From positions 1 through 64,000 of the forward strand of contig JARGSG010000266.1 of NCBI GenBank assembly GCA_030374805.1: a stretch of 64,000 nucleotides of DNA. Reading direction: 5' to 3'. Each line of letters opens with the position of its first letter. The stretch's first letter is position 1. Positions 18,320 to 28,717 of the stretch are shown here, piece after piece. The stretch comes from Gracilaria gracilis (lineage: Eukaryota > Rhodophyta > Florideophyceae > Gracilariales > Gracilariaceae). A program made the position numbers and the translations under genes. Below the pieces are notes generated by a model that worked only from the letters and a program-made list of their open reading frames with translations, searched no databases and was not told the origin of the DNA.

Positions 18320-20900
18320 GATCAGTGTGTTGTTTGACAGTCCCCGGTTGCTGTATCACATTTTCGTTCGGGTCGGGGTCTTACGTTGAGCATGTGTCTG
18401 AGTTGTCGAAAGCGATCCCGGTGTAGGGGTTTTGTGAAGATGTCGGCCTTCATGGTAGCCGTCGGAATTCTTCGTAGATTGATCGTGCGATTAGCCACAT
18501 GGTGCTGGAGGTAGTGTTGTCGTACATCGATGTACTTTCGTTGCTTGGTGGGTGCTTGGTTCTCCGCTATTAAGATGGTAGATCTGTTGTCAATATAATG
18601 CGGAGTATCGTCTGTGGTCTTCGTTTGCATGTCCTCGAGAATTTTGGAAAGCCATGTAGTGTGCCGGGTAGCCTCTGTTGCTGCTATATACTCGGCCTCC
18701 GTCGTTGAAAGCGCTACGACGTTTTGTTTTCGTGACGACCATGACACCGGAGTGTTATTAAGACAGTGAACCGTGCCGGAAATTAACTTCCGGTCCTTTG
18801 CGTTTGCATAATCTGAATCGCTGTAAACGCTCAGTGGGTTGTCTGGAGTGAGTGCGGGCTTTTTCTTTGAAAAGAAGAGACCGTAGGACTTTGTGCGCTT
18901 CAAGTACCGTAACACTGTCTTCAGTGCTTGTTGGTGATGTGCCTGTGGGCGAGTCATGTGTTGTGCTAATCTGTTCGTGACGTACGCAATGTCCGGTCGC
19001 GTGCTATTAGTAATATAACGTAATTCTCCAAGAATTTGGCGATAGCGCTTGGCTTCAACCCCTGTGAGGGCTGGTGTTGCTGGTTGATGGTCTAAGGTTT
19101 GGAGATTGTTGTACGGTGTGATGAACGGGTTGCAGTCTTTCATCTTTGTTTGTTCGAGAAGGGCGTTGATTGCATCTGGCTGTGCAACGTGCATGCCTTG
19201 GGCGGAGCGTGTGATAGTCCAATTGAGAAATCTTGTTGGTTCCCCGAGTCGTTTGACCTTATATTTTCGCAGAAGATTGTGATACAACTGATCTATGAGT
19301 TCTTGTGTTGATGCTAAAACCAGAAAATCGTCTATGGTTGTGCTTACTATTGTGAAGTGTTTTCCGGTTTTTCGTATGTATAAGCATGGATCGTGTTCAG
19401 AGCTGATGAATCCAAAAGAGCGAAGGAATTTTTGAAGACCGTGGTTGTAAAAGTATGCTGCAGGCGGTGATCCGTATAGATTGCCAACTAGGCGTCCATA
19501 TGTGCCAGGATGTATGTATGTGCCATCAAACGATTGCATTTGCTTCACGTATATGGGGCGGTTGTGGTTGTATTGTTCATGCAGGTACGCTGATTTTATA
19601 TCGAAGTGTTCCAGAGGTAGATTTGTCGTGGCGTGGAGTGCCAGTAGCATACGTTGGGTTGTCCTGTCTGCCGTGTATGTTGTGGTGTGTTTCGGATCAA
19701 AATGGAGTCCTGGTTTCATCAGGTCCCCTCTGAGGTTGCAGCGTGCTTTTCTCTGTACTATATGTCCTTCTGCTGATCGCTTGTATCTGTATAACATCAT
19801 CAGTGGTATTACCATTTCTGGCGGAGGTCTGAAGTCTGCTGGTTGCCATTGTATGCTATCGTGTGATTCTAGGTTGTGAAGTTTTTCATCGTGTGCATGT
19901 TTCCATTGCTCGGCGTCTGGATATTTGCGTGCTTGTGCCACGTTGGCAGGCGGGGGTGTGGTGAGATTGATTTTGGTTGGTACTTCCTGGTCCTGTGTTG
20001 CTCTCGTTTTGAATGCTGTGGTTGTTGTTATTGTTGGATCCGTCGCTCTATGATATGAATGAAAGTCATCTGCTCGAACTTCTTGGTAGGTTCGTGTTCT
20101 CAGATTGAGCACCACTATATGTGTCAGTGATGTTGCATACATATATCGTGCCGGGTCTCCTCTGGGTTGTAACTTCTTCTTCGGTGCGTATACTGGGATG
20201 TTGCCTAACTCCCCAAATGTGAATAGCCGTCTTATGTGGGGGGTAGTGTTATACCATAGTTGGTGAGGAGAGGTGTTCGTTGTTGCGTGGTGTATAAGGT
20301 TATATTTGAATATTGTGTCTCTGGCTGCGTCCTCCCAGTAGGAGTCATCTAGTGCCGCTGTGGTGAGGACGGCTCTTACTGAGTCCATGATCGTTCTGTT
20401 AAGGCGTTCTGCGATACTATTTTCCGGCGGTTGGTGTGGCGTGCGAAGATGATGGCTGAGATTGTGTTGGTCGTATATCGCCTTCATCTTGTGGGAGGTA
20501 TACTCTTTTGCGTTGTCACTCCGAAAGTATTGTGTCTTGTGTCCTATGCGTTGTGTGATATGGTGCATTGTATCATTGATGTGTTGGGGGATATCCTTTC
20601 GGTCTTTGATGAAGTGTGCCATAGCAAACTTACTTGCTGCGCAGACCACGAGTAGGATGTGATTGTTTCCGTGGGCAGATGTGGGTTTGATGGGACCGCA
20701 TGTGTCTGAACTGACATACTGACCGACATGGTAGTCGTGGGTCTTCGGTTTGTGTGGGGCTGGGTGGAGTTTGGCTTGATTGCATGCATTGCATGTAAGC
20801 TTTGCATCTTTGCCAGGTGCTTTGGCATGTTTGGGATCAGTCTTTGGCTGGCTATGAGGGCTAGTTTTCTCGGGTGTGCATGGTTTAGGCGAAGATGCCA
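18320..20900 (-). CDS. Copia 1 integrase / RT / RNase H part
   Basis: Fossil retroelement part. The integrase core lies roughly at 20.1-20.8 kb, reverse transcriptase at 19.1-19.9 kb and RNase H at 18.35-18.85 kb. The RT box is T-T-I-D-D-F and not the usual Y-V-D-D. Motifs seen include NSIAERLNRTIMDSVRA (integrase) and YSDSDYANAKDRKL (RNase H). This enzyme set would copy the element RNA and insert the product. Confidence 0.85.
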
Positions 20901-22790
20901 AGTGTGGGTGCTCTGTTCTATGTTTGAACTGCGTCTTGCTTTGGTTGGATTTGTAAGTTTATGGAGTCGGTTGTGGGAGATTCGTGGATCGGGTTTTGTT
21001 GTAGCGGGAGGGGCGAGTGTTGTCTGTTTGTGTTTCGGCATAGTTTTCTGGCCTGGCCTGATGCCTGTTGAACTCTTAGATTTGGGTTTTGGTTTGTGTC
21101 TGATTGGTAATGTGCGAGATGTGTGTGCTGTTGTATGGTGTGGACATGTTGCTTGGAGCTTGTACATATTTTGTCTCCATGGTGCCGTGGCAAGAAGTGC
21201 TGGTGGGCTTGTTTTGGTGTTTACGACGTAGCCTTGTTTGGCTGTGAAGGCAACTAAGCCGTATCTTGTGGCTAGGTCATGAACGGAGACTAAGTTGTGG
21301 CGAATACTCCGGTTTGCGACTGCGTGTGTACGTAATGTCTTATTCCTGTCTGTTCTCATTTCCAGGATTCCACTGTGCGTGCATTTGGTCTGACGATCGG
21401 TAGCGGTTTGTGTCAGTAGTGTAGTGTGGAGTGGGGTCATGCTTTGGTGTGGTTGTGCCACGTGAGTGGGGTGTGCTCCACTGTCTAGAACAAACGTACC
21501 GTTGCCTTCAGTATCCGCTTCAGACGTAACATCTACGTTGCTGGCTGACGGTTGTGCCTGATTCGGTAGTGTTTGATACGGTGCTTGTTGTTGGATGGCT
21601 TGGAACATGGGTTGGTTTGGAAACAATGTTTGCTGGGGTGGGTATTGTTGTGTGAAGTAGTGAGGTGGGGCGTATGCAGCTCCAGCATTCATGTAGTTCG
21701 CCTGTGGCTTGACGTTCCGAAACTTGGGGTGGCCTTGGCTTCGGCATTGTTCATCGGTGTAGTTGCAACGGATTCCAATCGACTTGTGGTACGAGCAAAG
21801 CTGGTGAAATGGTATGCGAGGTGTGGAGTAACTCGGTTTGTTGTATGTTTGTCGTGGTTGAAACTGTGTTCGTTGCTGCGGTTGCCCATAGTCCCCGGTG
21901 AAGACCTGAGTTGGTGATTTAATTTGGAGATGTTGTGGGTTTGGTTGGTAGAGTGTTCGAAGTGACTTAAATATGCGTGTGAAGTCTCGGATTGTTTTGG
22001 GTTTGTTGGCTAGAAGGTGGCCAAGTATCGGTGTGAGTGTTGGTATCTTCTTCAGACCGGTGATGATGAAGTCAATTGTTGTTTCTTCGTCTGTTATGCT
22101 CGGGTAGCGTGCCGCTATCATCTTTTGACGAACCTTCATGTGTTCCGCGAGGTATCCGTCGATCTTCATCTCTTCTAGTTCGATGCTTTCCGCCTCTGTC
22201 TTGAGGAATTGGTGGTCATCTTTTGTTGACTGGTTGATATGATCTATTATTTTCTGTGTAAGGTCGTATGGTGTGGGGATCTCCTGTGGTATGAGTAGGA
22301 GCCCCAAGATGGAACTTGGAACGCTGCTCAGTATTGCTGCCAAAAGTTTGTTGCTTTTGTTTTCAAATACCTTGAGCTCTAACTCGTTGGTTGGAGGTAT
22401 GGGATTGGAGACTAGGTGGGGTACTGCATCAACTGTAGCTGCATATGTTTGAAGGGCTAGGTACCATGGAGCATAGTTGGTGCTGACTAGTTCCGGGATC
22501 TTGTGTGATTGTGTGGTGTCCATTGTAGACGGAAGGTTTTGAAATGTGGAGGATGATGATGTTGAGTTCTGGGTTGTGTCTGTGGGTGTGTGATTATTGT
22601 TGGCGCTTCTGATGGCGTTTTCGTATAGTTGTTGTATGTATGGATCTTGACGTAGATGGCGCCCTTGTTGGCGGGCGGTTCTGGTGGTGTTATGTTCCGT
22701 GATGAAGTGGTGGTGGTACGGGGATGGAGTTTGCGGTGAGTCCAGGTCAGCGTAGGGGCCCGTAACCTGTGAGTGGAAGACACTGACTGT
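20900..22790 (-). CDS. Copia 1 Gag / protease part
   Basis: Fossil retroelement part. A Ser/Thr/Gln-rich N-terminus (DTTQNSTSSSSTFQN) comes before a helical Gag core (PELVSTNYAPWYLALQTY) and then a Cys/His-containing segment (CSYHKSIGIRCNYTDEQCR) that stands where copia elements keep a zinc knuckle. The protease motif VLDSGAHPTHV lies near 21.48 kb. The reading frame starts within the 5' LTR. Confidence 0.8.
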
Positions 22791-22865
22791 CACTTTTACT
22801 TTCGCCTCGCCGTCGTCGTCTGCTATTATGTACTGTTCCGCTTCTCACTGTAATGCTGTTTGACA
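22768..22865 (-). repeat. Copia 1 5' LTR (98 bp)
   Basis: Same 98-bp sequence as 18199-18296, ending tgaca on the plus strand (TGTCA...CTCACA in element orientation). Followed by GAATG at 22866. Confidence 0.9.
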
Positions 22866-22867
22866 GA

Positions 22868-23296
22868 ATGGTCGCAGCAGTGAAGTTAGTTTCGATTTTT
22901 ATAGCGGTGTACACAACGTGTTGCTTTCCTAGCGATGACATACAGTATTGTGAGTGTTTTTGCACGCATGTGCTTGCCGACCAGGCATGGCACAAATGCA
23001 AGGCGGTTCAAACGTGCGTTCACCAACTCGCCATGTGTTGTTGTTTGTTGACAACGGTAAGCGTCTCTCCGTGTGAGCGCGCAGCATCAACAACAGCAAT
23101 GCACCAATGCAGGCCCAGCCGTTTTCCGTTTCGGACATGGGTGCATTGCGCAAGAAAGTCCCAAATTTCGGAATTTGTGACACTACAAAACCCAAAAGCG
23201 AGATGGAACGTCGTCCACGTGTCCACCGCTTGCGCCGTGTCCCCGCCACACAAGTGGCACTGCTGCTTTGCACGTATTCTACGTTTGAAACAGTAA
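22868..23296 (+). CDS. Secreted Cys-rich protein, promoter separated by copia 1
   Basis: The start is the ATG within the GAATG target duplication. The N-terminus MVAAVKLVSIFIAVYTTCCF is a good signal peptide. Then come CECFC, C-x4-C, a CCC triplet and further Cys (CERAAS, MHQCR, VHCAR, TACAVS, WHCC), 142 residues in all. An alternative model splices at 23056/23057 (ACG then GTAAGC) to 23113 and continues in another frame to 23325 (AQPFSVSDMGALRKK...), a 56-nt intron. Both are open; RNA would decide. The copia element sits exactly at the start codon, so its native 5' leader is now near 18.05-18.19 kb and expression is probably lost or LTR-driven. No family was recognised. Confidence 0.5.
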   Translation: MVAAVKLVSIFIAVYTTCCFPSDDIQYCECFCTHVLADQAWHKCKAVQTCVHQLAMCCCLLTTVSVSPCERAASTTAMHQCRPSRFPFRTWVHCARKSQISEFVTLQNPKARWNVVHVSTACAVSPPHKWHCCFARILRLKQ

Positions 23297-23401
23297 GGAA
23301 ACCTGCGTCGGACGCCTTATGCTGACTCAGCCACTTTTCTTCGTAGTTGACAGTGGCACAGCCATGAAGCAGCGAATGTCCATCGGTGACACAGCAGGGG
23401 A

Positions 23402-23747
23402 TGTAGCGCGACTACAACTATCTATCGAGCATGTCTAACATGTTACATAGAGCTACATACCAGGGCGCTACAACTACTGAGCTGATATCAGGTCATGGAC
23501 ATGTACGTACCCTTGGGTACATACGGTCTGGCCGGCGAGTAGCACCAAGAGACAAGTCTCAGAATACAGTGATACTAGAAGAGAGATCAGTTGCAGGTCG
23601 CTTTATTCCACATGGATGGTTGGCTATCGCTTGCTCACTGGCTTGTTTTTATAGATAAACATTTGTTTTCGACGAGAAATCGACAAATACTGTCGGACGT
23701 CTGTTGACCACATACCACAAACAGTATTTGTGAGGTAGATCGCTACA
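23402..23747. repeat. Possible solo LTR
   Basis: Bounded by tgtagcg and cgctaca (7-bp inverted ends, TG...CA), 346 bp, with a TATA-like ttttatagat inside near 23645 and a gtaccc/gggtac palindrome near 23505. No target duplication was seen, so this is tentative. Confidence 0.25.
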
Positions 23748-23926
23748 TCGAGTGCATGAAGGAACACACAATATGTTTATTTGTTACCATTTCTTCTCGC
23801 AGTAAGTTTGGGACAGTCCAGAGATACAACTCTACCCATGTATACTACCGCCTCTCTCCTCCCGCACAAAATCCATAGTTTCAATTCCAGAGAACGTAAT
23901 TCGCTTCGAGGCACAAACGCTTCCTT

Positions 23927-24493
23927 CTAGGAATTGTTCACATCAACACAAAATCCCAATGAGTAAGCAATCCCGTACAGGTACGTAAGTATACCGTCCA
24001 GTTCCGGCCTGGGCCTAGGCTCACACGGTCCAAAGCAAAGGTTATTCTCCGAGCCGCCCGATCGCCGAAGCGCGCGAGTGGCGTTGAACATAAATTGCAC
24101 ATCCAAGTGAAACGTCTGATTCGTCGCACCGCTGGCAAACGACTCTTCCGTAGCCACGACACAGTCGTCACAGTCGCAGCCCGGCGAGTTTTCTGCGTAG
24201 CCCACAAACTTCAGTTGCTTCACGTCGCGGTTGAGCAGCAGCTGGTACGAACGGAAGCAGAACGGGTCCAGATCGCCAAGCGGACCGCGCGGCTGATAGC
24301 GCGGGAAATAGGCTATCGCATTCTCCGATATGTCCAGACGCGCCAGCACCGGAAAGCGAACGCCGCTGCGGATGAAGGTGAACTGGCGACCGACCAGAGT
24401 GGCGTTGAATGGCACTGACGTCAAGCAGGAGACTGAAACGTGAAGGATGGACAAAGTGATCGCAAGGAGAGAGAGAAGCGAGAGGGAATGCAT
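23927..24493 (-). CDS. Secreted protein, probably glycosylated
   Basis: 188 residues beginning MHSLSLLSLLAITLSILHVS, a clear signal peptide with likely cleavage around residue 23-25. The mature part has seven or eight Cys (about 79, 106, 108, 111, 153, 157, 182), a compact C-D-C-D-D-C motif near 106-111 and three N-glycosylation sequons (N30, N125, N137). Codon quality is even throughout and the frame is uninterrupted, so this looks like an intact host gene, probably a cell-wall or extracellular protein (inference). No family was recognised. An overlapping ORF is a shadow. Confidence 0.65.
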   Translation of the reverse strand: MHSLSLLSLLAITLSILHVSVSCLTSVPFNATLVGRQFTFIRSGVRFPVLARLDISENAIAYFPRYQPRGPLGDLDPFCFRSYQLLLNRDVKQLKFVGYAENSPGCDCDDCVVATEESFASGATNQTFHLDVQFMFNATRALRRSGGSENNLCFGPCEPRPRPELDGILTYLYGIAYSLGFCVDVNNS

Positions 24494-25152
24494 TTCGGAC
24501 TAGGTTCGAAGCAGTTGTGCCGCCTCTTCTGAGTCCCACCAAACTCCTGAGTCGCGCTAACTTCTTTTGAGTGCTCGTGATGAGTGCTCGTGATGTGATT
24601 AGGGTCCATCTACATAGTTTCACGCTGGCATGGTGCGTAGGCAACCGGTGGTTACAACGCTACACCTTCCTAAAATGATGTAAGGCATTCGCGATATTGG
24701 CAAGAAGATATGTGCTAGTCTTTTAACTCCATGGTAGGAGGAAAGGCCATCCACACGAAGCCTTTCAAGGCACACAATTCAGGTCATCACCATACCACGT
24801 TGAAACATTGAATCAGAGCTTCGAGAAGCTGGGCTTCTCCAAAGAAATGGTCGCAAAGCTCCTTGATAACCAGATGAGGTTCCTAATCAGTTCTTAGGTT
24901 TTGGAATTTTTCAGAAATACGTCTGGGAAAAATTTGTAATTGAGAGAAGTCTTTTGAAATATAAACAAAAAAAAACTTTGTGCTTTTTTCGGGGGCATAT
25001 ATTCACTACTTATTTTCATGGTTGGAAGTCATATAGTCAAGCGTTTTTGGCAGCAATCAGTGAAAGTAGTGAAAACATAGTCACTTTTAAGTATTTACGT
25101 TAATTTAAGCGTTCTGTACTGTCTCATACAAGGTATCGGTAGTTTATGACAA
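24494..25152. other. Intergenic
   Basis: No supported gene. A short plus-strand reading near 24780-24900 (YHVETLNQSFEKLGFSKEM) looks protein-like but has no start or partner. Confidence 0.4.
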
Positions 25153-25155
25153 TAA
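25153..25155. repeat. Target-site duplication TAA (left)
   Basis: TAA precedes the left TIR and recurs at 28741-28743, the TWA-type 3-bp duplication typical of PIF/Harbinger. Confidence 0.8.
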
Positions 25156-25178
25156 CGGTCGTTCCAATACTTTTTTTT
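25156..25178 (+). repeat. Harbinger left TIR core
   Basis: Starts cggtcgttccaatac followed by a T run. Reverse complement of 28718-28740 with a single difference at its first two bases. Confidence 0.85.
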
Positions 25179-25504
25179 AGTGTATGGAAATAGTATATGG
25201 AAATGTTTTCTTGACGTGGCAACACATGAGTGGTCATATCTAAAACAAACCGTTGCAACATTGTGTGACTTGGAGAGTACCCCTCTGCAAGTCCCATAGT
25301 GTATGGCTTGCCGTCTCTCCATTCTTCGACACCACCAATGGCAAATCGGGACATGTAAAACCCCAATATTGATGGCGGATCTCCATCTAGGCGAAACCGC
25401 CTGCCTCCATCTTCCACTCCCGTGCACGCTACTCCTCTTCCGACAGTCACTCTGCAACAATCGATGACGTTTTCTGGAGAACTTCCTCCTTTTTTCGCCA
25501 CCAA
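25176..25504 (-). CDS. Hypothetical third frame of the Harbinger element
   Basis: Starts MVAKKGGSSPENVIDCCRV and reads well (FYMSRFAIGGVEEWRDGKPY, HTMLQRFVLDMTTHVLP) before running through the left TIR to 25124. It is divergent from the Myb/SANT gene. It may be an accessory gene, a captured host exon, or chance. No family was recognised. Confidence 0.3.
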
Positions 25505-25772
25505 TCCTGCGCACAGCCATTTCCTTCCATTACCAAGCGCGCAATGATCACTATTATCCTCTGCGTCTCAATACACCGTCATACAATCAAATACCGCAAG
25601 CCAACCCATTCAAATACCAAACACAGCCACACCCGTCTTTTCCCCTCCACTACGAATAACCCAACACAAACTCTCCGTCGCGCTGCGTCGAATTGGGCTT
25701 TACGGATCCGGATCGAAATCTGTACTGACCAACAGACTACAACAGGCTAACATCTGCAGTGCTAAGGACATA

Positions 25773-26801
25773 TTGGACCTCTCCAAGCTATGGGAACAGC
25801 AAAAGTGTGTAGACCCCAACAAATTCGCCGCTTCCACTGGAGTAGAACGATCTCGCGCTCCAAATTGGACAAAGCATGAAACGGCACGGTTGTGCCATGT
25901 CATTGCGGATGCAAGACATTCTACTATTGTTTCCAGAATATACCAACGAATTGAATCCCGTTCGGAGCTAGATGCTGGGCGCCACGACCCTTTCTCTCGC
26001 GAGTTCTTGGAGTTGTTTAACGATCACGACCCTTTCTCTCGCGAGTTTTTGGAGTTGTTTAACGATCACAGCTTCAAGCCTGACATTCCTGACGCCCTTT
26101 GTGGTGTAACCGAGGATGTACTTATTGAATTCAATCCTCTTGATCATCCGCACGTTCGAAACGGGACGACGTTGAAACAAAGATGGGGTGAGTTGCGGTC
26201 GTCCTACACAATTGCATGCGAAAAGTACAATCGGTCGGGACAGGGTGACCCAGATACCTTTCCGAACTTCACGAGTGGCGACGACAGTCTTGCTTACATT
26301 CACTGCGTTTTACATAAGCATCCGAGCTTGGATGCAGTTGTGCGAGTTATGCCGTCAAGTGCACAAGTAGAAGCGGGCATAGATGATATTGACACTTGTC
26401 GTGCTTCCATTCCACTGGTGCAGACGTCTATACGGAAGAGAAGTAGACAGGAAGGAATTGAGTCTGTCGCTGCTGCTTTGAACAAAATGGCAGAGAGTAG
26501 CACATCGCCACAGCCTATCTTTATTCAGGATAAACCGTCCGCAGTATCAGCAGACGGCGGTATATTAGAACTAGAACGGGATACAAAGGTTGCGTCTACT
26601 GTTTATTCTTTGATGGAACTGGAGGGTAAAATTATGAACAGCATCGATGTTATTCGGACTCGGGAGCCTGCGACACAAACGGGGGCTGGCAATGTTACTC
26701 TGACTCTCATGGAGCGCCGTTTAGCCTGTACCAGGCAGCTGATTGATAAGGCTATGTCAAGCATGGGTGGAAAGGACGATAGCGAGGGGGAAAGACAATA
26801 G
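25773..26801 (+). CDS. Myb/SANT-like Harbinger partner protein
   Basis: At least 342 residues. The N-terminal trihelix-like region (PNWTKHETARLCHVIADARH ... SRSELDAG ... TTLKQRWGELRSSYTIACEK) matches the Myb/SANT-like DNA-binding protein that Harbinger elements encode to bring the transposase to TIR DNA and into the nucleus. A KRSR basic patch follows, then a helical C-terminus. The frame begins here at a TTG and is open further upstream without an ATG. The upstream codons 25683-25742 read RIGLYGSGSKSVLTNRLQQ, like a SAP DNA-binding motif, so the true start is probably in an upstream exon. Residues 71-98 contain an exact 14-residue tandem duplication (HDPFSREFLELFND) caused by a 42-bp repeat. 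Confidence 0.75.
   Translation: MDLSKLWEQQKCVDPNKFAASTGVERSRAPNWTKHETARLCHVIADARHSTIVSRIYQRIESRSELDAGRHDPFSREFLELFNDHDPFSREFLELFNDHSFKPDIPDALCGVTEDVLIEFNPLDHPHVRNGTTLKQRWGELRSSYTIACEKYNRSGQGDPDTFPNFTSGDDSLAYIHCVLHKHPSLDAVVRVMPSSAQVEAGIDDIDTCRASIPLVQTSIRKRSRQEGIESVAAALNKMAESSTSPQPIFIQDKPSAVSADGGILELERDTKVASTVYSLMELEGKIMNSIDVIRTREPATQTGAGNVTLTLMERRLACTRQLIDKAMSSMGGKDDSEGERQ
25983..26066 (+). repeat. 42-bp tandem duplication within the Myb/SANT gene
   Basis: Two units (25983-26024, 26025-26066) with one base difference keep the frame and duplicate 14 residues in the DNA-binding region. Confidence 0.9.
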
Positions 26802-26991
26802 AACTGCCTTAGAATCTCTTACTGGAACTCTTGAGTATTACAGACCGTGATGGCCTATCAGATACTACGAGTGCATGTTGCATCCTTTCAGACATATGGC
26901 CTACGGCGAGCGCTGGCTTCGATTTCTTGTGTGAAGTCAATGCGTAGCTGCGATGCTTCCAAATCTCGGCGTCTCTGATGCAACGCGTTGT

Positions 26992-28104
26992 TCAAATCAC
27001 ATTCATCTTGGAGATGTAGTGATTGGTCGGCCTGTTCACTGGGGCGCTATCTGCCTCAGAAGGTGGCGGAACTTCGGGTGAGCTATCGTTGTCGATTATG
27101 AAGTTATGAATCTTGCAGCAGACTGAGATAACTGTAGCATTTTTCTCAATAGAGCAGCGAAGCGGCCTCCAGAATACCCCCCATCTAGCTACAAGAATCC
27201 CAAAACTTTGCTCGATAAAAGATCTTGCGGAAGAGTGCCAATAATTGAAACAGCTCTTGGCTGTGCTCAACGATCTCCCCGGCCATGGGGTTAGGATTCT
27301 ATTCGTGCAAGTGTAGGCATCGTCAGCGGCTATCCAATACCCTGCCACAAGGCTGTTTCCCCCTCCATCAAGGAGCGTTGCCAGACTGCTCATGGCAAAA
27401 GCTGTGCTATCGTGAGTTGACCCTGGCGAAATCCACGATATAAAAGTGAAGTGGTATTCCGAGTCACACAATGCTTGCAGATTGAGGGCGAAGAACCCTT
27501 TTCGATTGTAATATGTAGAGGGATTGGCGACCTCTGTCGCTGCAGGCTCTCTAATCTTGATGCCAATGCCATCTAGTACCCCACAACACATATTAATAGC
27601 ACTCTCTTCCCTTCGTGAAAAGCCTTTTTCAACCCTTTTAAGCCATTCTTCATCCTGGTAGGGAAAGGATAAGTCCAGAATTCCATTCAGGATCGCAATG
27701 GTGTCCTCTATGTAGTAGTAAATGGTAGAAGATGGGAGCAGATGAGCCATGCCAATGTCTAAGTAGGAACCACCAGCTAGCCATCTTATGGTCACAGATA
27801 GTCTTAGCAATGGAGAACTCTTCCTAAACTTGCAGTTTCTATATAGAGCAAGTTTTTCGGCAAGGTGCATGAAGGAAGTGTGTGACATTCTGTAAATTCG
27901 CTTGAAGAGTCGCGAAGGAGTCCCTGCTACTATTCGTGAGAATTGAAACTGTCCCCGTTGAACTGTATGATCCCCGCGTCCATACCCTGACGGATTCACT
28001 TCAATGACTGCAAGAGCAGCAGAGGCAACAACGCATAACTTTGCTTTCTTCTTCTTCGATATAACAGCAGAGACCGACACTGAAATTTTGGTTCTTCGTT
28101 CCAT
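26992..28104 (-). CDS. PIF/Harbinger transposase (DDE_Tnp_4)
   Basis: 370 residues, uninterrupted from MERRTKISVSV. Catalytic triad in context: CGVLDGIGIKI (first Asp), SPGSTHDSTAF (second Asp), and RSFIEQSFGILVARWGVF (Glu), with the family motif IAADDAYTCTNRILTPW between them. The length is normal for the superfamily. A basic N-terminus (KKKKAK) may be a nuclear signal. It is convergent with the Myb/SANT partner, with about 190 bp between the two stops. The enzyme should cut at the TIRs and duplicate TWA. Confidence 0.92.
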   Translation of the reverse strand: MERRTKISVSVSAVISKKKKAKLCVVASAALAVIEVNPSGYGRGDHTVQRGQFQFSRIVAGTPSRLFKRIYRMSHTSFMHLAEKLALYRNCKFRKSSPLLRLSVTIRWLAGGSYLDIGMAHLLPSSTIYYYIEDTIAILNGILDLSFPYQDEEWLKRVEKGFSRREESAINMCCGVLDGIGIKIREPAATEVANPSTYYNRKGFFALNLQALCDSEYHFTFISWISPGSTHDSTAFAMSSLATLLDGGGNSLVAGYWIAADDAYTCTNRILTPWPGRSLSTAKSCFNYWHSSARSFIEQSFGILVARWGVFWRPLRCSIEKNATVISVCCKIHNFIIDNDSSPEVPPPSEADSAPVNRPTNHYISKMNVI

Positions 28105-28717
28105 TGTTCTTCTACCTCTCTAGCAAGAGGGCAAAAGTTCTGTACTTAAACTACCGGTCTTTGGTTGTGCTTTTCTGGACTGTAGAATTGTATGTGTTAC
28201 TCGAAAGTAGTTGGTTTGATGCACTACGTTGAAGGAATATAAATCTTCAATGTAGGACTGTGCCGCGGGACAGCCGTATGTATTGTCTGAGCGGTGTTTT
28301 GATTACGTTCATCTATGCTGCGTACGCCACGGCATAGAGTTATTCAACCGTAGTGGTGAATATAGGGCTACAAGTATGTTTCTCTTTGTTGAAAAACGGC
28401 TACTGTCGGTTCTGTGACCACGAAACACGTAGGCTGGCGTAGTCCAGGCACTGAGGGAGGCCCGAAAGGGGCGAGAGAGACCGTAATATACGGCATGACT
28501 CTGTTTTACAACACGCGAGCGGCTCATGTCAGACCGCGATTGTGAAAGGAGAGAAGAAGAGTCGGCGCGAGATGATGACGGAGATGCCGGTGTCCGCAAC
28601 CGTTGGCTTTATTGCTGTCACTTTTCGACGCCATATGCTATTTTATGGGCACGTTATTGGAATGCCTAATAGCACATGGCTGGCTTTCAAAACAGCCATA
28701 TCATGTTTCCATATAAT

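Larger units (their letters stand above)
18199..22865 (-). mobile_element. Ty1/copia retrotransposon 1, nearly whole
   Basis: A 4,667-bp element on the minus strand, bounded by 98-bp LTRs and a GAATG target duplication. Parts in element order: Gag with a Cys/His segment, aspartic protease (VLDSGAHPTHV), integrase (zinc-binding HLRLNHAHPRK, catalytic part with SSDTCGP and FRSDNAKEY), reverse transcriptase (DIKSAYLH; TTIDDFLV as the YVDD-type box) and RNase H (STTEAEYIAATEA). The protease-integrase-RT-RNase H order defines copia. The coding frame opens inside the LTR itself. It looks nearly whole, with about one frame change. The LTRs differ at about 3 of 98 positions, so it is recent, but the LTR is too short to date well. 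Confidence 0.92.

Noticed and set aside
20728-21231. Plus-strand hydrophobic ORF within copia 1
   Set aside because: Antisense of a His/Thr/Lys-rich Gag-pol section, so the apparent membrane protein is a codon artefact.
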